NCBI GenBank assembly: GCA_030141605.1
Contig: JAQGDQ010000299.1
Coordinates: forward strand, 75,837 to 137,836
Length of the DNA: 62,000 bases
Reading direction: 5' to 3'
DNA from: Tubiluchus corallicola
Lineage: Eukaryota > Priapulida > Priapulimorpha > Priapulimorphida > Tubiluchidae
Under the pieces are notes generated by a model, which was given only the letters and a program-made list of their open reading frames with translations, ran no database searches and had not been told where the DNA came from. Each line of letters begins with the position of its first letter. Positions within the stretch are counted from its first letter, which is position 1. Made by a program: the position numbers and the translations under genes. Positions 13,401-24,383 of this stretch are shown here, in pieces.

Positions 13401-13427
13401 CCAGACATCTGAGCTCCACGCTGCCAT
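1334..13427 (-). CDS. BRAT1: BRAT1-like HEAT-repeat protein, 5' part of gene (partial, runs off left edge)
   Basis: BRAT1 is known to bind BRCA1 and ATM and to support DNA-damage signalling and Integrator-linked RNA processing. Seven coding exons are visible, in transcript order: 13427-13301, 11912-11750, 11004-10891, 9347-8600, 7212-7023, 2881-2764 and 1497-1334. Homology is by recall of human BRAT1: the start region with SDDTSFDKLL parallels ADDTCLEKLL; exon 10891-11004 has DFWISARIR against ATWAVPTVR; exon 8600-9347 has DDTSIFVSKAAQEVL against a matching SSLFVASAASQLL HEAT helix. Phases agree at every junction except between 11750 and 11004, where a short exon is missing or lies unrecognised. 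The window supplies about 540 codons of a protein that is about 820 residues in human, so the 3' exons should lie to the left. The introns carry satellite DNA and MITEs. Confidence 0.8.
2289..2733. mobile_element. MITE, family with TIR ACTCATATCTCGGTTTGCCGG
   Basis: Terminal inverted repeats share ATCTCGGTTTGCCGG at 2295-2310 and its reverse complement at 2713-2727, with TA on both outer flanks (2287-2288, 2734-2735). Related copies lie at 39171-40002 and 42718-43088. TA target sites suggest a pogo/Tigger-like element. No transposase frame. It lies in a BRAT1 intron. Confidence 0.75.
2764..2881 (-). CDS. BRAT1: BRAT1-like exon beside the satellite array
   Basis: Donor ATCA|GTAAGT. The acceptor that keeps frame with the previous exon is CTGAG|ACCGTC at 2882-2883, not the stronger-looking TGTAG at 2887-2888, which would shift the frame. 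It encodes TVSQLLPSS then LYSAVLSVLDLCVKV, matching LLGATVTVLRLC of human BRAT1. The 58-bp satellite starts only about 10-20 bases upstream of the acceptor. Confidence 0.7.
2890..5880. repeat. Satellite/minisatellite array, roughly 58-bp unit, about 50 copies
   Basis: The unit begins ACAGTCTGAGCAAAAAAG and continues through ATAAGAAAACAATGACAAGT to AAATGAAAGAGGT. It repeats head to tail with 1-5-base indels in the A-runs and some shortened copies, and one interruption (about 4645-4685) of A/C-rich sequence. Because the unit is not a multiple of 3, all three minus frames stay open, giving long spurious proteins with FAQTVPLSF-type repeats. It fills most of a BRAT1 intron. Confidence 0.95.
5881..7022. 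other. BRAT1 intron, repeat-derived, no gene
   Basis: 6120-6540 is a copy of a dispersed repeat (see 9427-9712). A 19-base stretch flanked by CAG and GTAAAT near 6475-6495 looks like a micro-exon, but the same sequence recurs in the repeat copy at 22860, so it is repeat-derived. Confidence 0.5.
6120..6540. repeat. Dispersed repeat family B, copy 1
   Basis: Shares long matches with 9427-9712, 22836-23218 and 49016-49318, for example GTATATATTTTAACACAA, AACGCTTTTGCAGTATTA (other strand) and GATGACATCACAAACTA. Non-coding; probably a MITE or SINE-like element. Confidence 0.7.
7023..7212 (-). CDS. BRAT1: BRAT1-like exon
   Basis: Acceptor CTTTTTCAG|TTCTAG, donor CCTAAG|GTATGA. The first base completes a Ser codon from the preceding exon (AG|T), and 63 codons follow in phase 0. 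It encodes VLMQTVMKPVANVLQNHI and ELHASLAGLKSVILQQQC, matching the helices around LLQPLACVLKA in human BRAT1. Confidence 0.8.
7687..8276. mobile_element. MITE with TIR CAGTAAACTCTGTATAAC, TA target site
   Basis: The left end CAGTAAACTCTGTATAACAC (7687 on) and right end (GTTATACATAGTTTACTT, to 8276) are imperfect inverted repeats flanked by TA. Non-coding, roughly 590 bp. Termini of the CAGT...TATAAC type with TA target sites suggest a pogo/Tigger-like element. Confidence 0.6.
8600..9347 (-). CDS. BRAT1: BRAT1-like large exon (HEAT repeats)
   Basis: 748-base exon, acceptor GTTTTAG|ACAGGT, donor CTAG|GTAAGT. It begins DRYMKRAVLALDDTSIFVSK, the BRAT1 HEAT helix pair, continues through a Ser/Lys/Glu-rich low-complexity linker (roughly codons 55-95 of the exon), then returns to helical sequence (SRMRLRAFEIIETLC, VETMIARGFVTMAINLA). 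The linker is longer than I recall in vertebrates. Confidence 0.85.
9427..9712. repeat. Dispersed repeat family B, copy 2
   Basis: Near-identical to part of 6120-6540, including the stretch around AAAATTGAAGTACAGTGCTA. Same orientation as copy 1. In the BRAT1 intron upstream of the large exon. Confidence 0.7.
9713..10224. other. BRAT1 intron, no gene recognised
   Basis: AT-rich intron sequence. The plus-strand frame from 10029 (107 codons) runs into the MITE at 10227 and shows no recognisable domain. Confidence 0.4.
10227..10723. mobile_element. MITE with perfect 26-bp TIRs and TA target-site duplication
   Basis: The left end CCGTATTTATTCGAGTATAA (10227-10252 in full) is repeated exactly in reverse complement at 10698-10723. 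TA flanks both ends (10225-10226 and 10724-10725). Perfect TIRs imply recent insertion or strong constraint. No transposase frame in about 500 bp. Within a BRAT1 intron. Confidence 0.85.
10891..11004 (-). CDS. BRAT1: BRAT1-like exon with conserved DFW...R motif
   Basis: Donor TCTG|GTAAAT, acceptor TTTATTAG|AAAAAG. The open frame gives DFWISARIRCSFFKALQQMM then FDLLQKSG, matching by recall the WAVPTVRSGWIQGL...LADHG stretch of human BRAT1. It needs one incoming base, but exon 2 ends with two, so another exon must lie between them. A phase-compatible open stretch starts at 11256 (acceptor CACTTAG), but it has no clear homology and I do not call it. Confidence 0.75.
11337..11723 (+). mobile_element. 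MITE family A, copy 1
   Basis: Ends AATAAGTCTTTCCACAG and GAAACTGTGAAAAAGCTTATT are inverted repeats. Full-length relatives are at 26191-26588 (reverse) and 47403-47800, and a partial one at 46200-46510. Inner landmarks shared by copies are GCTAGCTAGAACCTTGCCTA and TTCCCAAGCAAGATCTTG. Target-site duplication not clear. BRAT1 intron. Confidence 0.8.
11750..11912 (-). CDS. BRAT1: BRAT1-like exon 2
   Basis: Acceptor TTTTTTTTCAG|ATGACT and donor TTTCAG|GTAGGT. It enters in phase 1 (continuing codon C|AT) and leaves in phase 2. It encodes amphipathic helices (VLKVFIRKMCESSLEIV, FGFAVSLVGLMLSC), consistent with the second HEAT-like region of BRAT1. The plus-strand frame over 11627-12004 is a shadow. 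Confidence 0.75.
12130..12815 (+). mobile_element. pogo/Tigger-like MITE (family C), copy 1
   Basis: Starts CAGTAAGTCTTCACTTAATG and ends CATTAAGCGAGGACGTACTT, imperfect inverted repeats flanked by TA. Relatives occur at 23535-24200, 41580-41757 (reverse), 40290-40720 (rearranged) and 51160-51715 (split by a hAT MITE). Non-coding. In a BRAT1 intron. Confidence 0.7.
13301..13427 (-). CDS. BRAT1: BRAT1-like exon 1 (start codon exon)
   Basis: ATG at 13427-13425 opens 42 codons beginning MAAWSSDVWLKF and ends phase 1 at CCTC|GTAAGT. The motif SDDTSFDKLL sits at residues 26-35, as in the N-terminus of human BRAT1. The frame is also open for nine codons upstream of the ATG, so the start is the first Met rather than proven. 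The plus-strand frame at 13307-13504 is its shadow. Confidence 0.8.
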
Positions 13428-13579
13428 ATCAAGTTTTATACTTACTGGAAGCTAATAAAGTAAAAGACGAGGTTCAAGAACAAGGTGATATGAAGCCATT
13501 TTAATCTGTTTTAAAATATTTGATCAAGTGCTTTTGATCACGCATGCATGCACGCACGCACGCACGCACACGTGTGCTT

Positions 13580-13830
13580 GCAAACCAAAACCATTCATAA
13601 ACCGACATAGTTAAAACTATGTCATGATGCTTCAAAGAAGAATGTGCCAAAAATTTGGTCAAATATCGCTTTTTCGTTTTTTATAAAAACAAATGATAAA
13701 TATACTCGATTTTTAGATTCAAGCATCAAATTATCAAGAAAAAGTGTAAGAAATACCAAAAATCTAATTTTATTACCCCGTGCCCACTTTTTTGGCTAGA
13801 AACTAGTTTTCTAGAAACTGCAATTGTAAA
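13580..13830 (+). repeat. Dispersed repeat family D, partial copy
   Basis: Shares TTTGGTCAAATATCGCTTTT and ATCAAATTATCAAGAAAA with 44010-44560 and 59020-59520. Lies just upstream of BRAT1 exon 1. A (GCAC)n-type simple repeat precedes it at 13540-13572. Confidence 0.65.
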
Positions 13831-16289
13831 AAATTCAGGGATGGTGCCTCCACGCTATTAATCCTAGTGTCCTTACCTTAATTCTTTTTCTATTAATTCT
13901 ATTATTTATTTTCCACGTGCTGAGTCATGCATGTTTAATCAGTTGTTTATTTTATGTAAATGTGCTTCAGCCGAGATCAATAAACTTGTCAGAATCTGTC
14001 TCTAAAGGGCAATCATAGATTTAGTATTACTCAGGTTACTGAGCTGCACATGTTAAAGAGAAACACGATCTGCCACAATTTCCAACAGATTTTGGAAAAG
14101 ACGTATTATGAACTATGAATTTATTTTTCACACATCAAAATACAATATTGTACACATTAATAAACAATAAATAAAATGATTTGAGTAGTGTGAGGTGAGT
14201 GTACGACCATACGGTCATTAACACACTGACCTTACTTAAATGAAAAAATTATTAAAGTTATGCGTGCTTTTGTAGACGACTTAATGTAATTGATGTAATA
14301 AAGTAAATGTAAATGATGTAACAATAGCAAGGAAATATAAGGAAAACATAATATGTAATTACGATAATGATATAGGCTGCGATGAATGAATAATTTCATT
14401 TAAACTGATTTATACCTTTTAGTTTTACTAGTAGTAGTATTAAAGTAACAAAGGTCATAATGATACCTATTAGTAAAAGAAAAACATTAGTGCAAAAAGA
14501 CACACGTGCACAAAAAAGAGAAAAAACCTCTGGTTTTCTATGCCAATGAATATTTACTAAGTAAAAATATCTTATATTGTTTGGTAGCTATTTTCAAAGA
14601 AGGAGAGGAAATGATTGTATTGGGTACACTATTCCACAAAATAACTCCATTGTGCTGTAAGGTATTTAAGCCATACGCTGTGTTAAATACTGTATTGCTA
14701 GTATTAACTCCATCACAATATTAAAAACTATGGCAATTACCTACAAAATTCAATAACAACAAATAGGTACCAAAAGAATTGGCAAAACAACTTGTCAGCT
14801 TCACAGCGCAGACATTTTGTACCGTGGCGCCATCTAGCATCTGTAACAAGTTTTAATTCAAACTTTCCAAAGCTAAATACATCTAAGATTACCAAATGAA
14901 GCACCAGTAAGAATCGCCTTAAAGGAAACCTTAAAACCTTGCAAAAAAACCACCTAGTAAACCTAAAACAACTTCGATAGCTAAGATAAATAAAGATGTT
15001 CAACAACTTCAGCCAAATCTATCTTTAGGAGTAGAAGAACTTACGCTGTAAGCTGCAGATGGAAGTGGATGTAATACTCTGATAAATGTTGATACCTACA
15101 ATAGGTGGAATGAGATTTTGAAGAACAGCACCCGCCCGCCTGGTCGATGAACATGGTTTCTTATGAATTCCTCAAAATTTAATAGTGGTACCAGAGATCG
15201 TGGTAGTTTTTGCAGAGTTAAAATTCGAGCCACTTTCAACATTTTAATTACGGCTTCTTTGCCACACCACATTTTCGTGAGACAGTATTTTGTTTGTTAA
15301 GCTAATAATAACTACATACTAGTTATAAAAAATATTTTTTTAGCACTATTGTAATTGATTTTGTTATGACATTGCTTTAGCTGCAGACAGAAAAACGTTG
15401 TAGCTTAACCCTGTAATCATTTTCAGCAATGAAAATAGAGCCACCTTCAGTTAGCCGAGTACTTTAAACCTTTCTTTTTATAGATGATAGCCCTACCAAT
15501 AGTTTTATTAGTTAGTTCTTACTGTATATGCGATTATAATAATAGACCCGCCATGATAATTTTATAATCCCAATAAAATAATGCATCACCGTTTCACCCA
15601 AAGTCAAGTCATAGAATACATCACCTTTGTCGCTTTGCGGTCATATTGTTGGAGCCCCTCCTCTTTTTTGTCATTGTTGCAGTTGGCTTAATTACGTTGG
15701 TGTTCTGTGAGTGCCTTGTATTATGTGTTACGTCTGTAATTACCACTTTAACATCTAAGGTTGAGCAGTCAATGTATTATGTGTTATGTCTGTAACATCT
15801 AAGGTTGGGCAGTCAATGTGACTAGGTCCGCGCCGGAAGAGTTTGAAGATAGTGAGTAGGGACCGAAATCTGAATCTTTTCCGGTGACTCGTTTGATGGT
15901 AGTAGTTTTGTGTGTGGCATTGTACATTGTATGATTTGCAGTTGTTTGGCTTTTTTTTGTTATTTGATGTCATTTTAGTCATTAATTAAAACTACAGCTT
16001 AATACGTTGTCTCCCATAGAAAAAAATTAAAATGCAAATGTCCGAAATTGTAAATAATTAATTTTTATTGTTTTTAAGATTATAATTATCAATTTTTTAA
16101 TTGTTAAACCTGAATTTCAAACATGGCCATAATGTAATTTAGTGAAAACAGCAACAACCACACAACTGCATATTAAAATAATCAAGAGCAGATCAAGACA
16201 AAAATTTTTCATTAATGACAGCAACAGATATTATCTAATTCAGCCGATCACAAGATATTGATTACTTCTTAAAATCCAGAAACCTGTTT
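13831..16289. other. Intergenic DNA between BRAT1 and HEXD, no gene recognised
   Basis: AT-rich. A short imperfect direct duplication lies at about 15719-15820 (two versions of TATTATGTGTTA...GGGCAGTCAATG). Frames at 14506-14724 and 14737-15006 show no recognisable motif. Confidence 0.4.
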
Positions 16290-16561
16290 ACAAAACAAGT
16301 GCTCACGGCATATCAACAAGTTGGTTCGCATCATCCACGGATAAAATCAGTGAACTTACAAAACAAGTGCTCACGGCATATCAACAAGTTGGTTCGCATC
16401 ATCCACGGATAAAATCAGTGAACTTACAAAACAAGTGCTCACGGCATATCAACAAGTTGGTTCACATCATCCACGGATAAAATCAGTGAACTTACAAAAC
16501 AAGTGCTCACGGCATATCAACAAGTTGGTTTACATCATCCACGGATAAAATCAGTGAACTT
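16290..16561. repeat. Minisatellite, 4 x 68 bp
   Basis: Four head-to-tail copies of exactly 68 bp beginning ACAAAACAAGTGCTCACGGC. The copies differ almost only at the GGTTCGCATC position (GGTTCACATC, GGTTTACATC), so the expansion is recent. Confidence 0.95.
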
Positions 16562-18448
16562 ATTGCAACAAGTTTATAAGTACACATACATAATATGTGC
16601 AAGATCTATGACTGCTATAGGAAAGTAGCTGACTGCTTGTAAGTGAAAAAATTGGTATTTTTATTGCTAATTGGGATACGTAATGTGGATACTTTCAAGT
16701 GATAATAAACACTAGAGCAATGAACATATGATAGCTAAGTATAAATACCTAACAGATATACAAAAATGAAAAAAATACCTAAAGCATATGTATCTCAGCA
16801 AACAACACGACTACCTGACTAATGAAATTAAAATTAAATTAAAAAGAAAACCTGGCAAATAAAATATCAATAATTTTTAAAATAATCATTCACTGTACTT
16901 TATAGATAATAAAAATATCTCAGAAATGTATCACAGAGTCACAAATAAAGTGGCCATTTTACATATTTGGCATATTGTATTGTTTAAAAAATCTTTGGCG
17001 CAATCTGGACAACACACAATATTGCTCACAATCTGCATCATAAGCACAGTTAAAAAGAAAGACAATAATTATTAGGAAATACGCGTAACAAAATACATAA
17101 AAGTTCAAAATACTGAAACAACTAAGCTCCAAAGTCAAATGTATGTAAAACAACAAATTTAACAAAAACTAAATTATACAAATAAGGTAATTTAAGTAAA
17201 AATCACAACCTAAAATATCACGTGCTGGAAACATTCGTACCCTGCAAACATGTATCCATATAATGCTATTTTTAAGTCCTTTCTTAAAGCAACTGCTAGT
17301 ATTACAAATGCTCAATTGTACCCGAATTCAAACATTTTGCAATCAAAATTTAATTATTATATTGCACGTATACAAATTACTTCAAATTCACAGCAAGCCG
17401 AAATGAGTTATCTCTTATGACAACTTATCTCTCTTTAACATTGGCATGCATTTGTCCATTTTTCAATATAAAAATGAGACTGTAACAAAAAATGACAACA
17501 AGAAATTAGCGATTTCTTGCGAAATTCCACTGCAAACCCAACCACACACAGCAAATGAAAAATATTTCCTCTGATCATCAATAACCAGTTAAAAAAGTGT
17601 GCTTATCAGTCTAAAACACCAGGGGCCAGTTGCACAAAGCTGTCACTAGGCTCAATGACGGCCGTAGGTGAGCATACTTTAATTTTATTATTTAGTCTAA
17701 TGCTCCCTCTAGTCAACCTAAAATTACCACTCATAAATTGCAAACAAGGAGGGCCAATTTTAAGCCATACCAAGAGAGGCCCCACTTTCACATGCTCAAA
17801 CCCAGGACGCTATATGATGAATTAATGAGCATCCAGTGTGCATGAAGCTTCTTGATACTGTGAAGGCAGTGAAACATTCAGTCTGACATAGTAAATCTAT
17901 ACTTCAATGTTTTCCACTGATCGTTTTTTTGTTTTGTAATTCCAGTTTATCATTTGTTTTTAAAAGGTGCATGCACAAACAGTATGTGAGTAATTATCTT
18001 AACTTGCAATAAAACATTAATTCCAATTTCTAGTACATAATCAGTGTGGCTAATGGTGGAGCCTCAAGCCCTCAACGCTTTTTGGCAGATACTGGCATGC
18101 TACACGAAGTATGAAACATAATCTTCAGTTTGGTAGGGTAGAGGGCCCCACTAATAATTTTCTAATTGAGCCCAGCACTTCCTAGCTCCGGCCCTGTAAA
18201 CAACGCTTAGTCGGGTTATTAAACTGCTGTGTATTTTGGCACTGAAATCATCATGCTACATTCCCTGTATGCTATATACTCTGCTGAAGAACATAATCAA
18301 TTGTAAAAGGCACTCATTTCAAACTGACAGGTGAACAAGTCTCCACAACTATCACTTGTTTATCGTCACTACATACACACATTGACGATATTATTGCATT
18401 CAGAAAACATTGATCAACATCTTATTTGGATTATCATAGTGATTAGCA
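16562..18448. other. Intergenic DNA, no gene recognised
   Basis: AT-rich, with a TE-like remnant at about 17620-17830 starting CCAGTTGCACAAAGCTGTCA (an analogous GGTTTCACAAAGTTATCA lies at 30640). No supported coding sequence. Confidence 0.35.
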
Positions 18449-18972
18449 GTGGCGGCTCGTGTATAGGTACTGTGGAACTGCAGCACCCCCTATTTTTACT
18501 CAGTATTATCAATAATATTCGCTATAACAAATCTTTATTCTTTAGTTTCTTCTTTATACTTGAACGGAACTAGAGCACGCGAGGGTAGTACTGTTTGCTT
18601 CACAGCCTAGCACAGTGCGCTCATAGCTCAAGCAACGTGGTGTTTGGCTGTTGTGCGCATGCGGTCATGCACACGTCTGAACCCAGGTAGACAAAGTACT
18701 GTTGCTCACACAGTTTGTTGTCATTTGTCACGTGCTTACCGGGAATGGATCAAGCTTGAACTGCGACAATTTAGGCTGTTAGCAAACAAAAAATATTTTT
18801 TGTTTAGGACTTTATCGAGTTTATGTATAAAGTTTCGCATGTTTGTTTGTTTAAAATTACAATCACAGCACTAAAATTACATATTTTTGTTTCGTTTTAC
18901 ACAGTATTAGTGCAATGACTAAAAATTAGGGGGCAGCACCACCACTAATTTTAGCGACGAGCCGCCACTGCC
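18449..18972. mobile_element. hAT-like MITE with TIR CAGTGGCGGCTCGT
   Basis: CAGTGGCGGCTCGT at 18449 on and its reverse complement ending at 18972. Flanks GTGATTAG and CCGATTAT share GATTA, compatible with a decayed 8-bp target-site duplication. A second, partial copy seems to lie at about 19977-20043 in reverse (GTCTAGACCCGCCACTG). Confidence 0.65.
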
Positions 18973-19354
18973 GATTATCATAATACAATAATCTTATCAT
19001 CTTAGTGACAGACAACTCTCGCAACTACCTCCCAACTTTTAACATCTAATAACATCAAGACTAGGATAGTTTTCAGTAATATATAACTGATGATTGAAGG
19101 TACAATATGATGCTTCGTTGCGAATATGACTTTAAACGGCAAGATAGTGGAGGCAACACTCAAACTTACATATCGAAGGCATTATAATTTTGTTTTTGGA
19201 GCCGAGACAACACAATCAGTTACTATTTCCTGCTCTAAAGATTAACCAAAATGAACACACATTTAGAATGCTTACTAAACCAAACAAAAGAAATTATCAT
19301 GGCCAATACGTGTGCCCTCTTTTTGCACTGTGATTACCAACTCTATTGATTATA

Positions 19355-20091
19355 CAGGGTGTATCAAAAGAAACACTGCAGCAGAAATATGCTGGTATAC
19401 ATGTACTGGGATGCACAAAAACAAAGATATATAGCCGGAAAACTAGAGTTATGCAAATATAAATGTTCATTTTCACATTATTGTGATGTCGTAACCAGGG
19501 ATGATACCGAAACTGATATTACAAACCGAAACGGAAATTTATGAAATATAGGAAACCGATACCAAAACGAAACCGAACCGAAATTGATTTTGCAAAACCA
19601 ATTACTATCAAAACTGAAAAATATTCTGAAATAAATAAAATACTAAGTTTCTGCATGTAGTTAAAGACCATGATGCTTAAAAAATTGTCATATTTGTTGC
19701 CCTTATTATAAAATTAAACTTGGTAAATTGCCAGTACATGGTTTTTAAGCATTTGACAACTGATAACACACACTGCATGAGTGACAGTTCTCTCTCTACC
19801 TAAATTGCAGTATCTTATCTCAGACATGAGCGCATGACTGCATGTGTACAACAGCCAGATATGTGTTGCTGGAGTTGTGAGCACACAGTGCTGGAGTTGT
19901 GAAGCGCACAGTTCCGAAAAGTGCTCTGGTTCCGTACAAGTATAAAGAAAGAATTAAAGAAGGACTCATTATACTGAATATTATCGATAATATCGAGTGA
20001 AAATAGGGGGTTCTGCAGTTCCAGTGTCTAGACCCGCCACTGTCAGCACCTCACATTATTTCTACTGCACCGTTTCTTTCGGAACACCCTG
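19355..20091. mobile_element. mariner-like MITE with TA target site, containing nested repeats
   Basis: The left end CAGGGTGTATCAAAAGAAAC and right end GTTTCTTTCGGAACACCCTG are inverted repeats, flanked by TA on both sides. Inside are a CCGAAA-rich segment (19494-19610, also seen at 36360-36440 and 36970-37095) and a hAT-like MITE end (19977-20043). No transposase frame. Confidence 0.75.
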
Positions 20092-20469
20092 TATGTTGGT
20101 GACTATTTATTGTTTGTTCGTTTATGTTTTACTTACAAACACTTAATGAAAAGAGGTGCAGAATTATTCATCAGAGCCCACAGCTTACCGAAGTGATTCA
20201 AGAAAATCGAATGTAGTCACGACCATTAGAGAGCAAAATTCCGGTCCACTTAAAATCAACAAGAAATTGTGCACAATTATGCATGTGCTCATAACGCTTA
20301 ATATCACAGCAACTAGTAAATTCAACTACGGAATGTATTCCAATTAAATAATTAGCTGAAATGACTGCTGTTGGTGCTGCGTGCATTCACACTTGATACA
20401 AATCACTCAAGCTGGTACATTACAAACAGCAAAGGAAACTATATTCAACGAGCAAAATATTTCTTTGTA

Positions 20470-20650
20470 TCATCGCACTGTACTTGGAGAAATTTCCAAC
20501 TGTGTCTTAGCCGCCTGGACCATTTTTTGTAGTTCCCTGAACTCCGGCATAAAGTGCGTCTCCATCCATTCGGTCACCACGTCTTCAGTGTAGACGTCAC
20601 TCAAACTTCTCACGAGTTTGTCATGGTGATTCTCATAGCCAACTAGAACT
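20470..20650 (-). CDS. HEXD: HEXD exon 15: C-terminus and stop
   Basis: Encodes [18 protein letters not shown] and a terminal helix, aligning with FYPDAVEEWLEENVHPSL of human HEXD, then TGA at 20472-20470. Acceptor TTTGCAG|AGTTCT. Confidence 0.9.
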
Positions 20651-23600
20651 CTGCAAAGAAACGCTAGCATCTAGAGTATTTTCACACAAGTCAAAGAATC
20701 ATTCGTCGGTAAAATCACATTCAGTGGTAAAAGAACTCGGACAAATCGCCAAGTGCCAAGTTCTGCATTTTAGCTGGGTGAAATTTTAGGATATATAGGT
20801 GTTGATCACGCATGGATAACAAATTTACTTTTGCCATTGCTTTGTTAGTTACCACAAGTTCATCTTTGCGCGGTTGCTAAGTGTTTTGCAGAAATGCAAC
20901 AGAAAACAATGGCTAACTTTAACAGTGATTTTCTCAAGATTATGTTTTTCAGTGTACAACCTGCACCTCAACTTCAACGTGGATTATCTGAGCTTAGGAA
21001 TAACATAGAGCATTGAACTTGGTATCAAAATGATTCCAATGAAATGGAGATTCAGCATATGTGAATGACCAGAAAAGCTTACTTGGCGACTTATGGACGA
21101 TCTTGCTAAGCAGGCACACAAATGGAATTAGTTTTCATATTGCAATGTTTACATGCAAATATTCTATTACATAAAGACAGTGTCACCTTGAGACCATGCT
21201 ACCTTCGTCTACTCACCTTTTGATAATCGATTCGCACTGCTGCATCCAGTACGGATTGCTAAAGTTTCGCTTTATCTGGAATTCATTATACCATCCCAGA
21301 AGTCTGGAGAGAAATAAAATAAAATTATTTACATGGCCTTACTTTGTAATTTATTTGAACAGCGAAATTAAAAAATGCTTATAAAAATACGATCTCGCAC
21401 TTGCTATTTCAGCTACATAAATGAAAAGAAAGCTATAGCACACGTCAAGTTCTAAAACTGTTTTGTATAGTGTAAGAAACGATAGTACCTTGTTCTGCTA
21501 ATAGATTTTTGCTAACAAGTTACATTCTATTGAAAACTGTTAATTACCAAGCTGGGAGCCGAGTGGTTTAGGACTGCAAACCACGTTGTCTTGAGTTCGT
21601 TCGATTCTAGCGGGTGCCAACGCCACGGTACGTACCCTATATGTTATTCGTTTTTTGCGTGTTGCGTCCTTGCCTGTGTTATTGTAAGCGTAAGTCACTA
21701 AATAGCCGTTAGAGCTTTCTGATGAAAAAAGATCAATTCAAATGAAAAGGAATCAAGACTTATCAAAAAGGACTGCCAAAATTAAAAGAAACTGTTACGT
21801 AACTCACATGTCAGAATGGGACAAAGATTTGAAATCTCTTTTTAACTTGGCAAGTGTTACAACATCATCATAAACATCAGATCCAGGAAATGCAAGTTCT
21901 CCGTGAACTTCATCTGACCTGCAAAAGAATGATGATGATGATGATGATGACAATGACGATCACAACACATACAACACCAGCAGCAGCATCATAGCGAAAC
22001 CTTGCAAAACATTTTGCACAAAGCTGAAACTGTGTGCTATAACAAAAGCTCTTAGACCCATTCACCAATGATCAATAATGTACGGACATTCTACACAGTG
22101 TTTGCAAACTGCTCTGCCTTTTGATCTTAGTCACAGATCAACATTATGACACTTACATTATAACAGCCAGCAGCAGTCAAAATTTGGGTCCGGGGAAACA
22201 CCCGTTCTGGGAAACTGTGGTTTTCCCGCAAATTGTAAATGATAATGACGATATGATGCTACGCCTACTATGCCCACCATTGAAAGGGCCATTTAACCAT
22301 TACTGGCACCATGCAAAGCACATTCCCGTTCTCCAGAGTTAAGCGACCATTCAGTGATTGCCTGTAATGAATGGGTTACACTGCTAAAATGTGTCTGGTG
22401 CAAAAATTTTAAACCATGAGTGCACTAGGAATGCATAAAAATACAAGTAATAAAATAAAAAATGACAGAAGCTACAGCAAAATGCTCCTATGTCAAAAAA
22501 AACTAAAGCACTTTTTTACAAATACAATCTCATATAAAATAATACATACCATACGGGTATTATACATGCGTATCTTGACATAAACACAAAACCAACACAC
22601 GGTACAATTAAACATTCAAACAATACAATCATTTGTATTAAGAAACAAAGCAATAGGCTATATATCATGTACATACACTCACAGCTTCAAATTGAAGCCT
22701 TTTCCAGTCACAATTAATGCAAATAGGCTACCACAACACCACCATTTAACAATGCCAGCATCCACTTCGCCATTCAATAATTAGACGAGCACTAGCACTT
22801 AAATTTTGTACAAAAAGGTGCTGTACCTCTCAGTTCAGATGTGTTAGTCTGTGACGAACTACACACGTTGAACAGCTCATGCATGAGCACAGCGCGTAAA
22901 TTTTAAATTGCGGTTTTTATCTTAAAACTTGCTTACTTTTAGTACAACACACTGGATATCGTACAGCAGCACTTCAACTTTCGCTTTCGTAAACACATGC
23001 AACACGCTCGTTGAATATTTTGGCTGTAGAAAATTATGTTAGTTTGTGATGTCATCAACAGTTGGACTCGCCCCCCCCCCCGTTAATTAAGTTTTTAATC
23101 TATTATTTAATTATGAGAAACGCTTTTGCAGTATTAATTGTGTTAAAATGTATACTTTTTTCGTAGTTGAAAATGGTGTAGGATAAGAAAAACCACCCTG
23201 TCTTGTTTTAACACGTAACACTTACCTGCTGTGCATGCTATTTTATGCAACTATACAAACCAAATTTTCATAAAACAAGTAAAAAGATGGCAAAGAATAT
23301 AACTATACAACACAAACCATAACAGTCAGTACCTTGAGGGAGGATGAAACTCGAAGGGCATCTCAAAACCCAACTTCTTCCCAACTGCCATGTGCAAATC
23401 GTGATCAAACTTTCCTAAAGTAAAAGTGACATAAAATCAAACATAATAATCATTAAAATGTAACTTTAGCCAGAATGCAACTTGGTGCGGAAGTGACCTT
23501 ATCAAAACTGGGTCAAGATTGGCATTTTAAAGGTTTCTAAGTAAGTCCTCGCTTGACGATGCTAATGTGTTCCCACAAAGCATGACGTTAAACGAAACGC

Positions 23601-24215
23601 CACTAAACGAAGCCAAGACTTCCATAGAAAGTAATGTAAAAGAATGAGATATGTTCCAGATGCAAAAATCAATACTGGTTAAATCATATAAGTTAAACGT
23701 TTTAGGAGTTTTATTCATATTTCTACCGGTTAATTTCTTTCTGGTTGCCTGAAACCACCTATATATATCTTATTTACCATTACCGACTACAGCGGTTTCT
23801 CATTCATTAACGTCTAAGACTAGGCAGTGGTTAATTTGGTTAAACAATCAACACGGCAGAGCCAAAGCCAAGCCCTGGGCTACCATGGGAATTTTATCTA
23901 GATAGTTGCTGTAGCAACAGGTTGCATGCATGTTTGCTGGCAGGTCTCACTTGATATACACGGCTAGGATTTAATAGTCAGTAGGGAAGCAACAACGTAT
24001 GTAATAATTACACTATTTACGTTATTAGTGATTTTTAGAACAGAATAATGCAATATGTTCTGTTTTAATGCATCAAATTAAGTAAAAATGTTGTTGATAA
24101 AATAAAAATTTGCCTTAAGCAAAATAAAAAATCGTCGTTAAAGTGAAACTTGAGTGATTAAGTGAAAAAAGGTGTCAGAAGATCAGCGTCATTAAAACGA
24201 AATCTCCCAAAATGG

Positions 24216-24302
<87 letters not shown>

Positions 24303-24312
24303 CAGTAGCAGT

Positions 24313-24383
<71 letters not shown>

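Noticed and set aside
13307-13504. Plus-strand 65-codon frame
   Set aside because: Shadow of BRAT1 exon 1, which has splice sites, start codon and homology.
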